From Hyphomicrobium sp. CS1GBMeth3 (GTDB lineage: Bacteria > Pseudomonadota > Alphaproteobacteria > Rhizobiales > Hyphomicrobiaceae), in the NCBI RefSeq assembly GCF_900117455.1, contig NZ_FPHO01000002.1, positions 1,054,001 to 1,118,000 on the forward strand: a stretch of DNA of 64,000 bases. The letters run 5' to 3'. A model generated the notes under the pieces. That model saw only the letters and a program-made list of their open reading frames with translations. It was not told the DNA's origin and searched no databases. Both the position numbers and the translations under genes were made by a program. Below, one piece after another: positions 27,280 through 35,888 of this stretch. The first letter of the stretch is position 1; each line of letters starts with the position of its first letter.

Positions 27280-27474
27280 ATGCTGAACTGGCTCGTTCGA
27301 CCGATCATGTACGTGGCCGCCATCATCGCCGGATGGTTCGTGGCGCAGGATTCGGCGAACTTCGGCGTCGTCCAGCTCGTCATTTCCGTCCTGCTGGTGA
27401 CGGGGCTGGTCGCGATCGCCACGTTCTGGACGAATATCGTCGCATGGCTACGCGGCTGGCGCGTGCCGAAGTAA
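27280..27474 (+). CDS. small two-helix membrane protein next to RND permease
   Basis: A 64-residue protein, MLNWLVRPIMYVAAIIAGWFVAQD, then a second hydrophobic stretch LVISVLLVTGLVAIATFW, ending WLRGWRVPK. It has two predicted helices and a basic tail. It begins 15 bases after the permease stop in the same direction. I do not recognise a named family; small proteins of this size can modulate RND pumps (as AcrZ does with AcrB), but no sequence similarity to AcrZ is claimed. Confidence 0.7.
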   Translation: MLNWLVRPIMYVAAIIAGWFVAQDSANFGVVQLVISVLLVTGLVAIATFWTNIVAWLRGWRVPK

Positions 27475-27512
27475 GCCGGCGCAGTGTCCTTGAAACGGAT
27501 TTGGTTTGACGC

Positions 27513-28523
27513 ATGAAAGTGCTCGTTACAGGCGCGGCCGGCTTCATCGGAGCCGCAACCGCGCAGGCGCTTCTGTCGCGCGGCGATACCGTGGTCGGGC
27601 TCGACAATCTCAACGCCTACTATGACGTCTCGCTCAAGCGAGCGCGTTTAGCGCTGCTCGAAGGTCAGCCCAACTTTCAGTTCATCAAATGCGACCTCAA
27701 GGACCGCGCGGACATGGAAGAGGTGTTCGCGGTGCACAAGCCGGAGCGCGTCGTGCACCTCGCGGCCCAGGCCGGTGTTCGATATGGCCTCGAAAATCCG
27801 CACAGCTATGTCGATTCCAATCTCACCGGCTTCCTGCACATTCTCGAAGGCTGCCGGCAGCATGACATTGCGCACCTCGTCTATGCCTCCTCCTCGTCGG
27901 TTTACGGTGGCAACACCAACATGCCGTTCAGCGTGCACGACAACGTCGACCATCCGCTGAGCCTCTACGCGGCCACCAAAAAGGCCAACGAGCTGTTGGC
28001 CCACTCCTATTCCCACCTCTACGGACTACCGACGACGGGGCTGCGCTTCTTCACTGTGTACGGGCCGTGGGGCCGGCCCGACATGTCGCTGTTCCTATTC
28101 ACGCGCCGCATTCTGGCGGGCGAGCCGATCGAGGTGTTCAACTACGGCCAGCACGCGCGCGACTTCACCTACATCGACGACATCGTGGAGGGCGTGGTGC
28201 GCACCCTCGACAGGATCGCGCAGCCTGATCCCGCCTGGAGCGGCGACGATCCGGATCCCGGCACCTCGAACGCACCTTATCGGCTCTACAATATCGGCAA
28301 CAACCGGCCAGTCGAGCTGATGGATCTCATCGCAACTCTCGAGACGGCGCTCGGGCGCAAGGCCGAGAAAGTCATGGCGCCGCTGCAGCCGGGCGACGTG
28401 CCGCGCACCTGCGCCGACATCGACGCGCTGGTGGCGGATATCGGCTTTCAGCCGAAGACGCCGATCGAGGACGGCGTGCAGCGCTTCGTCGCCTGGTACA
28501 AAGGCTATTATGGAATTGCGTGA
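27513..28523 (+). CDS. UDP-glucuronate 4-epimerase (NAD-dependent epimerase)
   Basis: Extended short-chain dehydrogenase of 336 residues. The NAD loop is [13 protein letters not shown], followed by [51 protein letters not shown] and the catalytic [11 protein letters not shown] (Y-x3-K). [15 protein letters not shown] is characteristic of UDP-glucuronate 4-epimerases, which make UDP-galacturonate for capsule or lipopolysaccharide. No other sugar gene is adjacent. Confidence 0.88.
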   Translation: MKVLVTGAAGFIGAATAQALLSRGDTVVGLDNLNAYYDVSLKRARLALLEGQPNFQFIKCDLKDRADMEEVFAVHKPERVVHLAAQAGVRYGLENPHSYVDSNLTGFLHILEGCRQHDIAHLVYASSSSVYGGNTNMPFSVHDNVDHPLSLYAATKKANELLAHSYSHLYGLPTTGLRFFTVYGPWGRPDMSLFLFTRRILAGEPIEVFNYGQHARDFTYIDDIVEGVVRTLDRIAQPDPAWSGDDPDPGTSNAPYRLYNIGNNRPVELMDLIATLETALGRKAEKVMAPLQPGDVPRTCADIDALVADIGFQPKTPIEDGVQRFVAWYKGYYGIA

Positions 28524-28557
28524 ACGAGGGCTAGCCGCACGCGCGCCCCTCGCACGC

Positions 28558-31500
28558 CTAGAACGGAACGCTGCCCTTGAGGCTGGCGCTGTTCTGGGCT
28601 GTGTCCTCGCCGAAGCGACCGTCGTACTGCACGCGAAGAACGGCCCCTCCTGCGTTGATGAGATCAACACCCGCGCTCACGTCCGCGAGCACGTCGTCGA
28701 GGGCCGTCGCGATGGTGAAGGGACCGACGCCGGCGGGTGCCGTTGCAAAGCTCGCCGCCAAATCCAGGCTGTCGCCGGCGCGCCAGGTGACGCCGGCGCG
28801 CAGGAATGGCCGCAGCACGGAGAGCTCGCTGAAGCGCATCTCGCCGCCGATTTCGAGTGCCGGCGAGACGGCATATATCGTGTCGCTCGTGCCTCCGACG
28901 GTCAAAGCCGCGCTGCCGCCTCGCTCTGCCACACCGTCGGCATCGATGTAGGTGACGGTTCCATCGACCAGAGGCTTCAGGTACCAACTGCCCTGGTCGA
29001 GCAGGACGGCCGCGTGGAGCCGCCCGGACGCGTAGTTGACGTCACTGTCGCCCGTGGCCGTGTCGTTAAAACCGCCAAAGGCGATCGTGCGGCGGGTATC
29101 GAATGCGCTCCAGCCGCCGGACGCCGCGGCGGCGAGGAGTAGTGGGCCAGGGTTGTATTTGACGGCCACGCCGAGGTGGGCGCGATCACCGTCGGCGGAA
29201 GCCCGGGGCCCTGCGTCGAGCGAGATGCTGTCATAGCCTGCCGCCAGAGCAAGGCGCCAGTCCGTTGCCAGCGCCAACTGCACGCCGCCCGAGAACGACC
29301 CCACCGTGCTATCGGCTCCAACGTTGTCTGCGGTCGCGTCGAGATCCAAGAAGCGCGCCCGTCCGCGGGCCCAAATGCATTGACCCTGGCGAATAAAGGC
29401 GGCGCCGCTGCCATCCGCGACGGAACAGCTCAGAAGGTCCTGCGAGAACTGCTCGGCCGCAAACAGTGTCTCGATGTTGGCGTAGCTGAAGAGCTCGGGT
29501 GACAGCTGGTCGAGCGCGTCCACCAGTGCGGCTTGCGTCGGCAGCATGGTGAGCGCCGTGGCGACCGGGATAAAGCCGGGGCTGTTGCCCGCCGTCTGGA
29601 TGGCATTGATGTTCTCGGCGATGGCTGTCTGATTGGCATTCAGCGCGCCGTTGCCGCGAAAATCGATGGCGACTTTCAAGTAGACGTCCTGCCCGTTGGC
29701 GTCGAACACCACGTCGTAATCGACTGCTGCCGTGTCCGCTACCGAGATCCCGTTGTCGACAGCGCCGCCCGCCGCCTGCAGAATCAGAAACTGCCGCGTC
29801 AGCCCTCCGCCGGACAGGAAGTTGATCGGGGCGGCAACGACCGTTCCGGCAAGCTCGGCGCTTCCCATGACATCGATCACGTCGGCGTTCGTCGTGCTCC
29901 AATCGACGTCAACCGTGTACGTTCCCGCTGCCGATTGCACGAAGTCGCCGAAGAGAAGCGACGTCTGGATCGCGCCGGTTCCGCCCGGCGTCACGTCACC
30001 GTCGTTGGTGAAGGTATTTCCCGCGCCGAGGTAGGCGTAAGCACCCGACTGATATGTGCCGCCGACCTTGTTGTTGAACCTGTTAGCTCCGGCGCCGAGG
30101 TCGACGTTCCCGACGATGATGCCCGAATTGTCGAGGGTTTCGTTTCCGAAAGCACCTCTAACCGCAAGCCCCGAGAGCGCCGATATCGTGCCATGATTGG
30201 TAATCGTATTGTCGTTACCATTGTCTATGCCGACGCCGTATCCAAAGCCCGAGCCGCCAGTCACGGAGCCGGACAAGATATTGATGGCGACGTCGCCGGC
30301 CTCTGCACCGCTTCCGAAGGCTAGGCTCCTCGCAAAGATTCCGATCCCGTTGGTGTTCAATGCCGAAATCGAACCGGTACTGTCGATGGTGACATTTCCA
30401 GCTTGGGCGCTGGCCGTACCCGCCCCTGATGCGTCGGCGTAGGTCTCAATAAACATTCCCACACCATTCTCGCCCGCAACCGTGACGTCGCCGGTCTTTA
30501 CCTTCAACGCGCCGCTGGTTGCGGTCGCATCTCCGTTGTCGGAGATCGCTGAGACGCCACCAAATACATAAAGTCCGGTTGATTCAGCTCCCTCCATTAC
30601 TATCGGGCCGGCGGTGACAACGATATCGCCGCCAGTCGATCCGGCGGGACCGGTGCCGGAGGTGGCGCTGTTCACGGAGCTATACACGACGATGCCTGTC
30701 GATTTAGGCCCGGTCGCCTTCACCGCGCCGCTCGTCACCGCCACGTTGCCGCCAGTTGCAATTGCGCTCTCGCCTGCGGATTCAGCGAGTAGTCGAGCCT
30801 CCAAGCCGTAGGAACCCTCTCCGTGCGTGATGACGGTACCGGTGCTGATAATTTCGATATCGCCCGCGGTCGCTGCGGCAGATCCAGCGGCCTTGCTGAA
30901 AGCCCAGCTGTTCGCCGATATGCCGTGCGCCCGGGTGCTCTGGGTTTCGATGCTCGCGCTCGTGATGGTTACGTCGCCACTGGTCGCGCTGGCATCGCTG
31001 GCGCTTGAGACGGCCTCGGCCACGGTGTAGGTGCCAATACCGAAGGAGTCATCTCCTTGTGTCGCGATAGACCCATTGTTCGTGACGCTGATATCGCCGC
31101 TGCTCGCGTCTGCTTGGCCGCTGGCCTTGACTGACACGAAGCTTTCCGCCGCGATTCCCATCGCGGAGAACCCGTCGGTCAGGATGCCCCCGGTGCTGTC
31201 GATGGAAACGTTTCCATTCGTAAGCGCGGCATCGCCGATAGCTGCAAGAACCTGGATAGACTCCGCCCAAATGCCGGGTGCGTAGAGTCCTAGCGTATGC
31301 CCTTGCGTCGAGATCCCGTGTGGACCCGTATTGCTGATTATCGCAATCGGACCGCCGGCCCTTCCGAAATAGATGCCGGGTACGTCTGAAGCTGGGGCAA
31401 TCGGCTGGTTCAGCGAATGGACATTGAGCGTTGCGAAGCTAGCGGGAACAAAAATCCCGTCGGCCTGATTGCCTGTGCAGGTGAGAATTGGCGGGGCGCT

Positions 31501-31680
31501 TGTACAGGGATCATTCGCGCTCGCCGGGCCTGCAAAGGCTAAGCCGATGCAAAAGGCAGCGAACGCCTTAACCGAAAGGAGAAGACCAATGCCTCTTTGG
31601 CAGTGCGGACGGGCTAAGCCGATCGCACAAAGCCGCGAAAATATACGCCGCGACACGATACGCCACATAACAACACGCAT
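28558..31680 (-). CDS. autotransporter with repeat passenger and C-terminal beta barrel
   Basis: About 1040 residues. A long N-region and hydrophobic core ending in FAGPASAND form an extended signal peptide. The passenger (residues about 50-600) is rich in G, S, T and A and contains about eight 38-40-residue repeats, consistent with a beta-helix. A linker (about 640-740) leads to the autotransporter barrel, with alternating strands, LAAGYDSISLDAGP, LRPFLRAGVTWRAG and a terminal SLKGSVPF ending in phenylalanine as the Bam signal requires. Such proteins display the passenger on the cell surface. I use the ATG at 31680; other starts nearby are possible. Confidence 0.9.
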   Translation of the reverse strand: MRVVMWRIVSRRIFSRLCAIGLARPHCQRGIGLLLSVKAFAAFCIGLAFAGPASANDPCTSAPPILTCTGNQADGIFVPASFATLNVHSLNQPIAPASDVPGIYFGRAGGPIAIISNTGPHGISTQGHTLGLYAPGIWAESIQVLAAIGDAALTNGNVSIDSTGGILTDGFSAMGIAAESFVSVKASGQADASSGDISVTNNGSIATQGDDSFGIGTYTVAEAVSSASDASATSGDVTITSASIETQSTRAHGISANSWAFSKAAGSAAATAGDIEIISTGTVITHGEGSYGLEARLLAESAGESAIATGGNVAVTSGAVKATGPKSTGIVVYSSVNSATSGTGPAGSTGGDIVVTAGPIVMEGAESTGLYVFGGVSAISDNGDATATSGALKVKTGDVTVAGENGVGMFIETYADASGAGTASAQAGNVTIDSTGSISALNTNGIGIFARSLAFGSGAEAGDVAINILSGSVTGGSGFGYGVGIDNGNDNTITNHGTISALSGLAVRGAFGNETLDNSGIIVGNVDLGAGANRFNNKVGGTYQSGAYAYLGAGNTFTNDGDVTPGGTGAIQTSLLFGDFVQSAAGTYTVDVDWSTTNADVIDVMGSAELAGTVVAAPINFLSGGGLTRQFLILQAAGGAVDNGISVADTAAVDYDVVFDANGQDVYLKVAIDFRGNGALNANQTAIAENINAIQTAGNSPGFIPVATALTMLPTQAALVDALDQLSPELFSYANIETLFAAEQFSQDLLSCSVADGSGAAFIRQGQCIWARGRARFLDLDATADNVGADSTVGSFSGGVQLALATDWRLALAAGYDSISLDAGPRASADGDRAHLGVAVKYNPGPLLLAAAASGGWSAFDTRRTIAFGGFNDTATGDSDVNYASGRLHAAVLLDQGSWYLKPLVDGTVTYIDADGVAERGGSAALTVGGTSDTIYAVSPALEIGGEMRFSELSVLRPFLRAGVTWRAGDSLDLAASFATAPAGVGPFTIATALDDVLADVSAGVDLINAGGAVLRVQYDGRFGEDTAQNSASLKGSVPF
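30260..31220 (-). repeat. eight degenerate 115-120 bp coding repeats in the autotransporter passenger
   Basis: Each unit encodes a pattern like SGDVTITSASIETQSTRAHG followed by an alanine/serine-rich half. Recurrent starts are NGNVSIDS, SGDISVTN, SGDVTITS, AGDIEIIS, GGNVAVTS, GGDIVVTA, KTGDVTVA and AGNVTIDS, and the second anchor is G-I/L-x-A/V near the middle. The units have diverged at DNA level, so they are old protein repeats and not a recent tandem expansion. Confidence 0.75.
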
Positions 31681-31957
31681 GAACAAAAGACGATAAAGTC
31701 TTTGCTGACACTACGCTCAGCTAGCGGATAATCTAGCCCCTCCTTCATCCAGTTTCTTAATAGCGGCGCTTAGATGCTATTGCGCAACACCCTCTCGCGA
31801 CCAACGCGAGTGAGCTGCGAGACGCTCTCGTACCTACGTTGCAGGCGCGTTCACAGCGGCCGGCGGACAGCACTGGGAGGCACTTGCGCTTGATCTTCCG
31901 CAAGGAACGATCCGACCGGGGAAGTATTGAATCTGGCCTCAGAGTGTGGAGGTCGTG

Positions 31958-32407
31958 ATGAAAAGCAAGAAGACATGGGTGCTGGTCGCCGATGCGGGCC
32001 ACGCCCGCGTTCTGGAACAATCCAGCCAGAAGAGCGGCTTGGCGGTCGTCGAGGGACTCGACATTGAGCATCCCATTGCGAAGTCCAGCGACATGGTCCG
32101 CGATGCCCTACCGCGGACGTTCGACTCAGTGGGTCCCGGGCGGCACGCGATCGCGCCGAAATCGGACCCGCATCGCGCCGAGAAGAAAAATTTCGCGAAG
32201 GAGCTTGCGCTCACTCTCGATGCCGGGTTGGCAAAGAAGGCTTACGACGACCTGATCATCGTTGCGCCGCCGCAGATGATTGGAGATCTACGGCCGCTCC
32301 TTTCCGACGCCGTCAGGAGCCGTCTCACGCGGGAGTTGAGACTCGATCTCGCGGATGCCCCCCTTACGGAAATCGCGCGCCGGCTTGCGGAAGCGAAAGG
32401 TGCATAG
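31958..32407 (+). CDS. host-attachment-family protein (baeRF-like)
   Basis: A 149-residue soluble protein: KKTWVLVADAGHARVLEQ, RHAIAPKSDPHRAEKKNFAKELA, YDDLIIVAPPQMIGDLRPLL and a C-terminal LRLDLADAPLTEIARRL. This is the family annotated as required for attachment to host cells, whose fold resembles archaeal release factor / eRF1 domain 2. The real role is not settled. GGAGG five bases before the ATG at 31958 supports the start. It opens a group of stress-type genes. Confidence 0.85.
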   Translation: MKSKKTWVLVADAGHARVLEQSSQKSGLAVVEGLDIEHPIAKSSDMVRDALPRTFDSVGPGRHAIAPKSDPHRAEKKNFAKELALTLDAGLAKKAYDDLIIVAPPQMIGDLRPLLSDAVRSRLTRELRLDLADAPLTEIARRLAEAKGA

Positions 32408-32420
32408 ATCCTAAAATAAA

Positions 32421-32453
32421 TTCAGTCCCGATGGAGGGAACATCGGGACTGAA
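32421..32453. other. perfect 13-bp hairpin after the attachment-family gene
   Basis: TTCAGTCCCGATG and CATCGGGACTGAA pair without mismatch around the loop GAGGGAA. It starts 14 bases after the stop of the upstream gene. On the + strand it is followed by AAACCGG, not a T run, so it is not a standard terminator in the direction of the gene; on the - strand it is followed by TTTATTTTAG. It could be a 3'-end stabiliser or a terminator read leftward. Confidence 0.65.
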
Positions 32454-32879
32454 AAACCGGCATGCGGGAGACACCCGGTCAAGCGGCTCGGAGGAATGGG
32501 TGGGAAGAGAGAGCCGTAATTACATGCTACGTGCTCTGCCTTGGCGTACCTTGATCCTGATTAAGTTAACGCCCCTTCGGATCGAAAATCCGCAGCTTCA
32601 CACAAATAGTGCAAACGCCAACAAACAAACGCCGATCAGGGCTGCAGCGCATGGCCCTCGACGCAAGTCATCCGATCGTTCTTTTGACTTGATTGCCGTC
32701 AATGCGTTTTGCGTGGACCTCGGGGTATTTTTTTCAAGCTTTGGCTTATGTTGCCGGGATCGCTTTGCGCTCACGGTGCGTTCTTATGTCCTTCGAGCAC
32801 GGTCGCGCGCAGTACCCTCTTGGCAGCTTTCCTTGTCTGGACCTGCGCCCCCGCGCGCATTTGAGAAGGAGTAGGTCTC
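32454..32879. other. 426-base intergenic region before the CBS gene
   Basis: More A/T-rich than the neighbours and with no credible protein. It contains the near-consensus FNR/FixK site at 32551-32564 and, near the right end, a run TATTTTTTTC around 32727. The long leader to the CBS gene suggests a regulatory region or an unannotated small RNA, which I cannot demonstrate from sequence. Confidence 0.5.
32551..32564. promoter_or_regulatory. near-consensus FNR/FixK-type site
   Basis: TTGATCCTGATTAA differs from TTGAT-N4-ATCAA at one base (T for C in the right arm). It lies in the A/T-rich intergenic region about 315 bases upstream of the CBS-domain gene, whose start of transcription is unknown. 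Confidence 0.4.
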
Positions 32880-33299
32880 ATGAAGGTCAAAGACGCTATG
32901 CACAAAGGCGTAGAGTGGGCAGAGCCCAACGCGCCGATTTCAAAAGTTGCCGCTCTAATGAAAAAGCACGATGTGGGCGCCATCCCGATCGGCGAAAACG
33001 ATCGTCTGATTGGAATGGTTACCGATCGCGATATCACCTGTCGCGGGTTGGCGAACTCAAAGGATCCTTCAAAGCTTACGGCCCGCGATGTCATGACCAA
33101 AGGCATCATCTGGTGCAAGGAAAATGAAAGTCTCACAGACGCTGCCCGGCTCATGGAGCAGAAGAAGGTGCGCCGTCTGGCGGTGATCAACGACGCCAAA
33201 CGGATGGTCGGTATTTTGAGCGTCGGTGACGTCTCGCATGCAGGCCCTCGCGCTCTAACCGGCGAGGTCATGACCGCAGTCGCCGCCCACCACGGCTAA
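32880..33299 (+). CDS. CBS-domain pair protein
   Basis: A 139-residue protein made of two CBS motifs. The first contains VKDAMHKGVEWAEPNAPIS and HDVGAIPIGENDRLIGMVTDRDI; the second contains ARDVMTKGIIWCKENESL and KKVRRLAVINDAKRMVGILSVGDV. A CBS pair usually binds adenosine nucleotides and senses energy state. Stand-alone forms are common in stress regulons. AAGGAGTAGGTCTC before the ATG supports the start. Confidence 0.92.
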   Translation: MKVKDAMHKGVEWAEPNAPISKVAALMKKHDVGAIPIGENDRLIGMVTDRDITCRGLANSKDPSKLTARDVMTKGIIWCKENESLTDAARLMEQKKVRRLAVINDAKRMVGILSVGDVSHAGPRALTGEVMTAVAAHHG

Positions 33300-33332
33300 C
33301 AACGTCCTGCATGCTTGCCCTGCTTGAGAAAC

Positions 33333-33364
33333 ACTCACAGGCCGAGATTTCTCGGTCTGTGAGT
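33333..33364. other. 14-bp hairpin just upstream of the DUF2267 ribosome site
   Basis: ACTCACAGGCCGAG pairs with CTCGGTCTGTGAGT (one G-T pair) around the loop ATTT. It is followed at once by CAAGAGGAG, the ribosome-binding site of the DUF2267 gene at 33381. There is no T run, so it is more likely an RNA processing or translation-control structure than a terminator. Confidence 0.6.
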
Positions 33365-33380
33365 CAAGAGGAGATGCATC

Positions 33381-33827
33381 ATGACAATTCCAGCTTCGAT
33401 TGCGCGCACCGTTCAGCAGACGCAGGAGTGGCTTAAAGAGCTCCGTGACAATGCAGATTTTGAAAGCGAGGACGAGGCGCTCAGCGTTCTGCGGGTGGTG
33501 CTGCATCAGCTTCGGGATCGGCTGACGCCCGAAGAGGCGGTCGAGCTTGGCGGTCAGCTTCCCACGATCATTCGCGGGATCTACTACGAGGGCTGGCGGC
33601 CTTCACGGACCCCCGAACGCATCCGCTCCCGGCAAGCCTTCCTCGACGAGATCAGGATGAAGCTCCTACCGCGACGCCCACAGCCCGAGCGCGCCGTCCA
33701 GGACGTGTTCGCTCTCGTCGCGCACCATTGCGACCCCGGTGAAATCTCGCAGGTCATCGACCAGCTTCCGGGCGACATCAAGAAATTGTGGCCCGTGAGC
33801 TCAAGAACGTTTCGGCAGCGGCTCTAG
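33381..33827 (+). CDS. DUF2267 family protein
   Basis: A 148-residue helical protein: TVQQTQEWLKELRDNADF, ALSVLRVVLHQLRDRLTPEEAVELGGQLP and RSRQAFLDEIR, the pattern of two DUF2267 helical repeats (about residues 8-65 and 75-145). Function unknown; the family often sits with stress and CBS genes in Alphaproteobacteria. GAGGAG precedes the ATG. The next gene starts 17 bases after its stop. Confidence 0.85.
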   Translation: MTIPASIARTVQQTQEWLKELRDNADFESEDEALSVLRVVLHQLRDRLTPEEAVELGGQLPTIIRGIYYEGWRPSRTPERIRSRQAFLDEIRMKLLPRRPQPERAVQDVFALVAHHCDPGEISQVIDQLPGDIKKLWPVSSRTFRQRL

Positions 33828-33844
33828 CGGGAGGGCTCGCGTCC

Positions 33845-35854
33845 ATGGCGTCAGGTGACAACACCCTTCGCGAGCGATTCGTCCGCGAGCAGATCGAGGC
33901 GCGCGGCGTTCGCGATCCTCTCGTCCTCGCCGCCATGCGCAAGGTGCCGCGCGAGCGCTTCGTTCCCGAACATCAGAAGGCCGATGCGTACGCCGACAGT
34001 CCTTTGCCGATTGGGCAAGGGCAAACGATCTCACAGCCGTATATCGTGGCCTTCATGGTAGAGGCGCTGGCACTTCAGGGCGACGAGACGGTTCTGGAGA
34101 TCGGTGCCGGCTCCGGCTACGCGGCGGCCGTCGTGGCCGAGATCGCAAATGAGGTCTTCACAGTCGAACGGATCGGCCGGCTTGCCGAGTGTGCGGCCCG
34201 CAATCTCGCGGACGCGGGCTACACAAACGTTCACGTGCGGCACGCCGATGGTACGGAAGGGTGGATCGACCATGCGCCGTTCGACGCCATTCTGGTCTCG
34301 GCCGGTGCGCCCGACATTCCTAAATCGCTGCTGCAGCAGCTCAAAATCGGCGGACGCATGCTCATTCCGGTCGGCAGCGACCCCCGAGCGCAAGAGCTAA
34401 TCCGCGTCACGCGCCTTGATGAGAACGAATACGAACGCGAGGACATCGCTGACGTCCGCTTCGTTCCGCTCATCGGGAAAGAGGGATGGGAGAGCGGGGA
34501 GCGCGACTGGGAAACCCGTTCACCACGGGTGATCCAGACACGTCCCGCCGTAAGCATTTCAACGTCGGGTCTTATTGTCCGGCATGCCGAGAGCTTCGTC
34601 GCCCTTGAGCAGGCCGATCTCGAGCCGCTCCTGAGACGCATTGACGATGCGCGCATCGTTCTCATTGGCGAGGCAACGCATGGCACCTCGGAATTCTACC
34701 GCATGCGGGCCAGGATCACCCAACAGTTGATCGAGCGAAAAGGCTTTACCTTCGTGGCCATCGAGGCGGACTGGCCTGATGCGGCGCGCATTGACAACTA
34801 TGTTCGGCATCGTCACCTCAAGCGTTCGGATTGGACCGCTTTCGCACGCTTCCCGACCTGGATGTGGCGCAACGAGGAGACGCGCCGATTTATCGATTGG
34901 CTTCACGATCACAACACGCCGCTTACTCCAGCCGGCCGCGTGGCAGTCTATGGCCTGGATCTCTACAGCCTCTATGGCTCGATAAGATCGGTCATCCATT
35001 ATCTTGAGACCGTCGACCCGGATCTCGCGTCTGTCGCCCGTGAACGTTACGGATGCCTCAGTCCTTGGGAATCCGACCCTGCCGCCTATGGACGCGCCGT
35101 CCTGTCGGAAGGCTTTCGTGCCTGCGAGCGCGATGTCGCCCACATGCTCGTCACGCTCTTCGAGAAGGAGCAGGCGTATCTCGCCCAAGACGGCGAGCGC
35201 TATTTCGATGCGGCCCAGAACGCGCGGCTCGTCGCCAATGCGGAACGCTACTATCGAACGATGTATTACGGATCGCGATCATCGTGGAATCTACGCGACA
35301 GCCACATGTTCGAGATGCTGCAAAATCTGTTGAACCATCACGGGCCATCGTCGAAGGCTGTCGTCTGGGCTCACAATTCGCATATCGGAGACGCGTCTGC
35401 GACAGAAATGGCCCGTCGCGGCGAGCATAACATCGGGCAGCTCTGCCGCGAGCATTTCGATAGCGCCTCGTATCATATCGGGTTTGGCACCAACGACGGC
35501 ACGGTTGCAGCGTCGTCGGCCTGGGACGAACCCATGCAGGTCATGTCCGTACGTCCTGCGCATTCACAAAGCTACGAGCGATTGTTTCACCTGACCAATG
35601 CACCCGGCCTTCTTGTCCCGTTGCGCGGCAGCGGCCGCCGCGACGATCTGTGCGAGCGACTTGCCAAACCGCGACTGGAGCGAGCGATCGGCGTCGTTTA
35701 CCGGCCGGAAAGTGAGCTTGCCAGCCACTACTTCGAGGCCGTTCTCCCACGCCAATTCGATGAGTACATCTGGGTGGACAGGACGAGCGCAATCGAGCCG
35801 TTCGACACTGCCCAGCTTGATGGCTTACCGGATACCTATCCCTTTGGCCTCTAA
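33845..35854 (+). CDS. fusion: protein-L-isoaspartate O-methyltransferase + erythromycin esterase-like domain
   Basis: About 669 residues, two domains. Residues 1-205 are a PIMT: ERFVREQIEARGVRDPLVL, PLPIGQGQTISQPYIVAFM and the SAM loop VLEIGAGSGYAAAVVAEIA; it would methylate isoaspartyl residues of aged proteins. Residues about 235-660 are an erythromycin-esterase-like domain with IVLIGEATHGTSEFYRMRA (catalytic E and H), FVAIEADWPDAARIDNYV, VVWAHNSHIGDA and, near the end, RAIGVVYRPESE. The start at 33845 is supported by GGGAGGG nine bases upstream; 33788 would overlap the DUF2267 gene. No frameshift separates the halves, so the fusion is real in this sequence. Confidence 0.88.
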   Translation: MASGDNTLRERFVREQIEARGVRDPLVLAAMRKVPRERFVPEHQKADAYADSPLPIGQGQTISQPYIVAFMVEALALQGDETVLEIGAGSGYAAAVVAEIANEVFTVERIGRLAECAARNLADAGYTNVHVRHADGTEGWIDHAPFDAILVSAGAPDIPKSLLQQLKIGGRMLIPVGSDPRAQELIRVTRLDENEYEREDIADVRFVPLIGKEGWESGERDWETRSPRVIQTRPAVSISTSGLIVRHAESFVALEQADLEPLLRRIDDARIVLIGEATHGTSEFYRMRARITQQLIERKGFTFVAIEADWPDAARIDNYVRHRHLKRSDWTAFARFPTWMWRNEETRRFIDWLHDHNTPLTPAGRVAVYGLDLYSLYGSIRSVIHYLETVDPDLASVARERYGCLSPWESDPAAYGRAVLSEGFRACERDVAHMLVTLFEKEQAYLAQDGERYFDAAQNARLVANAERYYRTMYYGSRSSWNLRDSHMFEMLQNLLNHHGPSSKAVVWAHNSHIGDASATEMARRGEHNIGQLCREHFDSASYHIGFGTNDGTVAASSAWDEPMQVMSVRPAHSQSYERLFHLTNAPGLLVPLRGSGRRDDLCERLAKPRLERAIGVVYRPESELASHYFEAVLPRQFDEYIWVDRTSAIEPFDTAQLDGLPDTYPFGL

Positions 35855-35888
35855 GCGGTGCGCTTTGGCTTTTTCCGCGAGCCGTGCG

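Noticed and set aside
32431..32874. 147-residue frame in the gap before the CBS gene
   Set aside because: Begins inside the hairpin, mixed composition unlike neighbours, no ribosome site or family.
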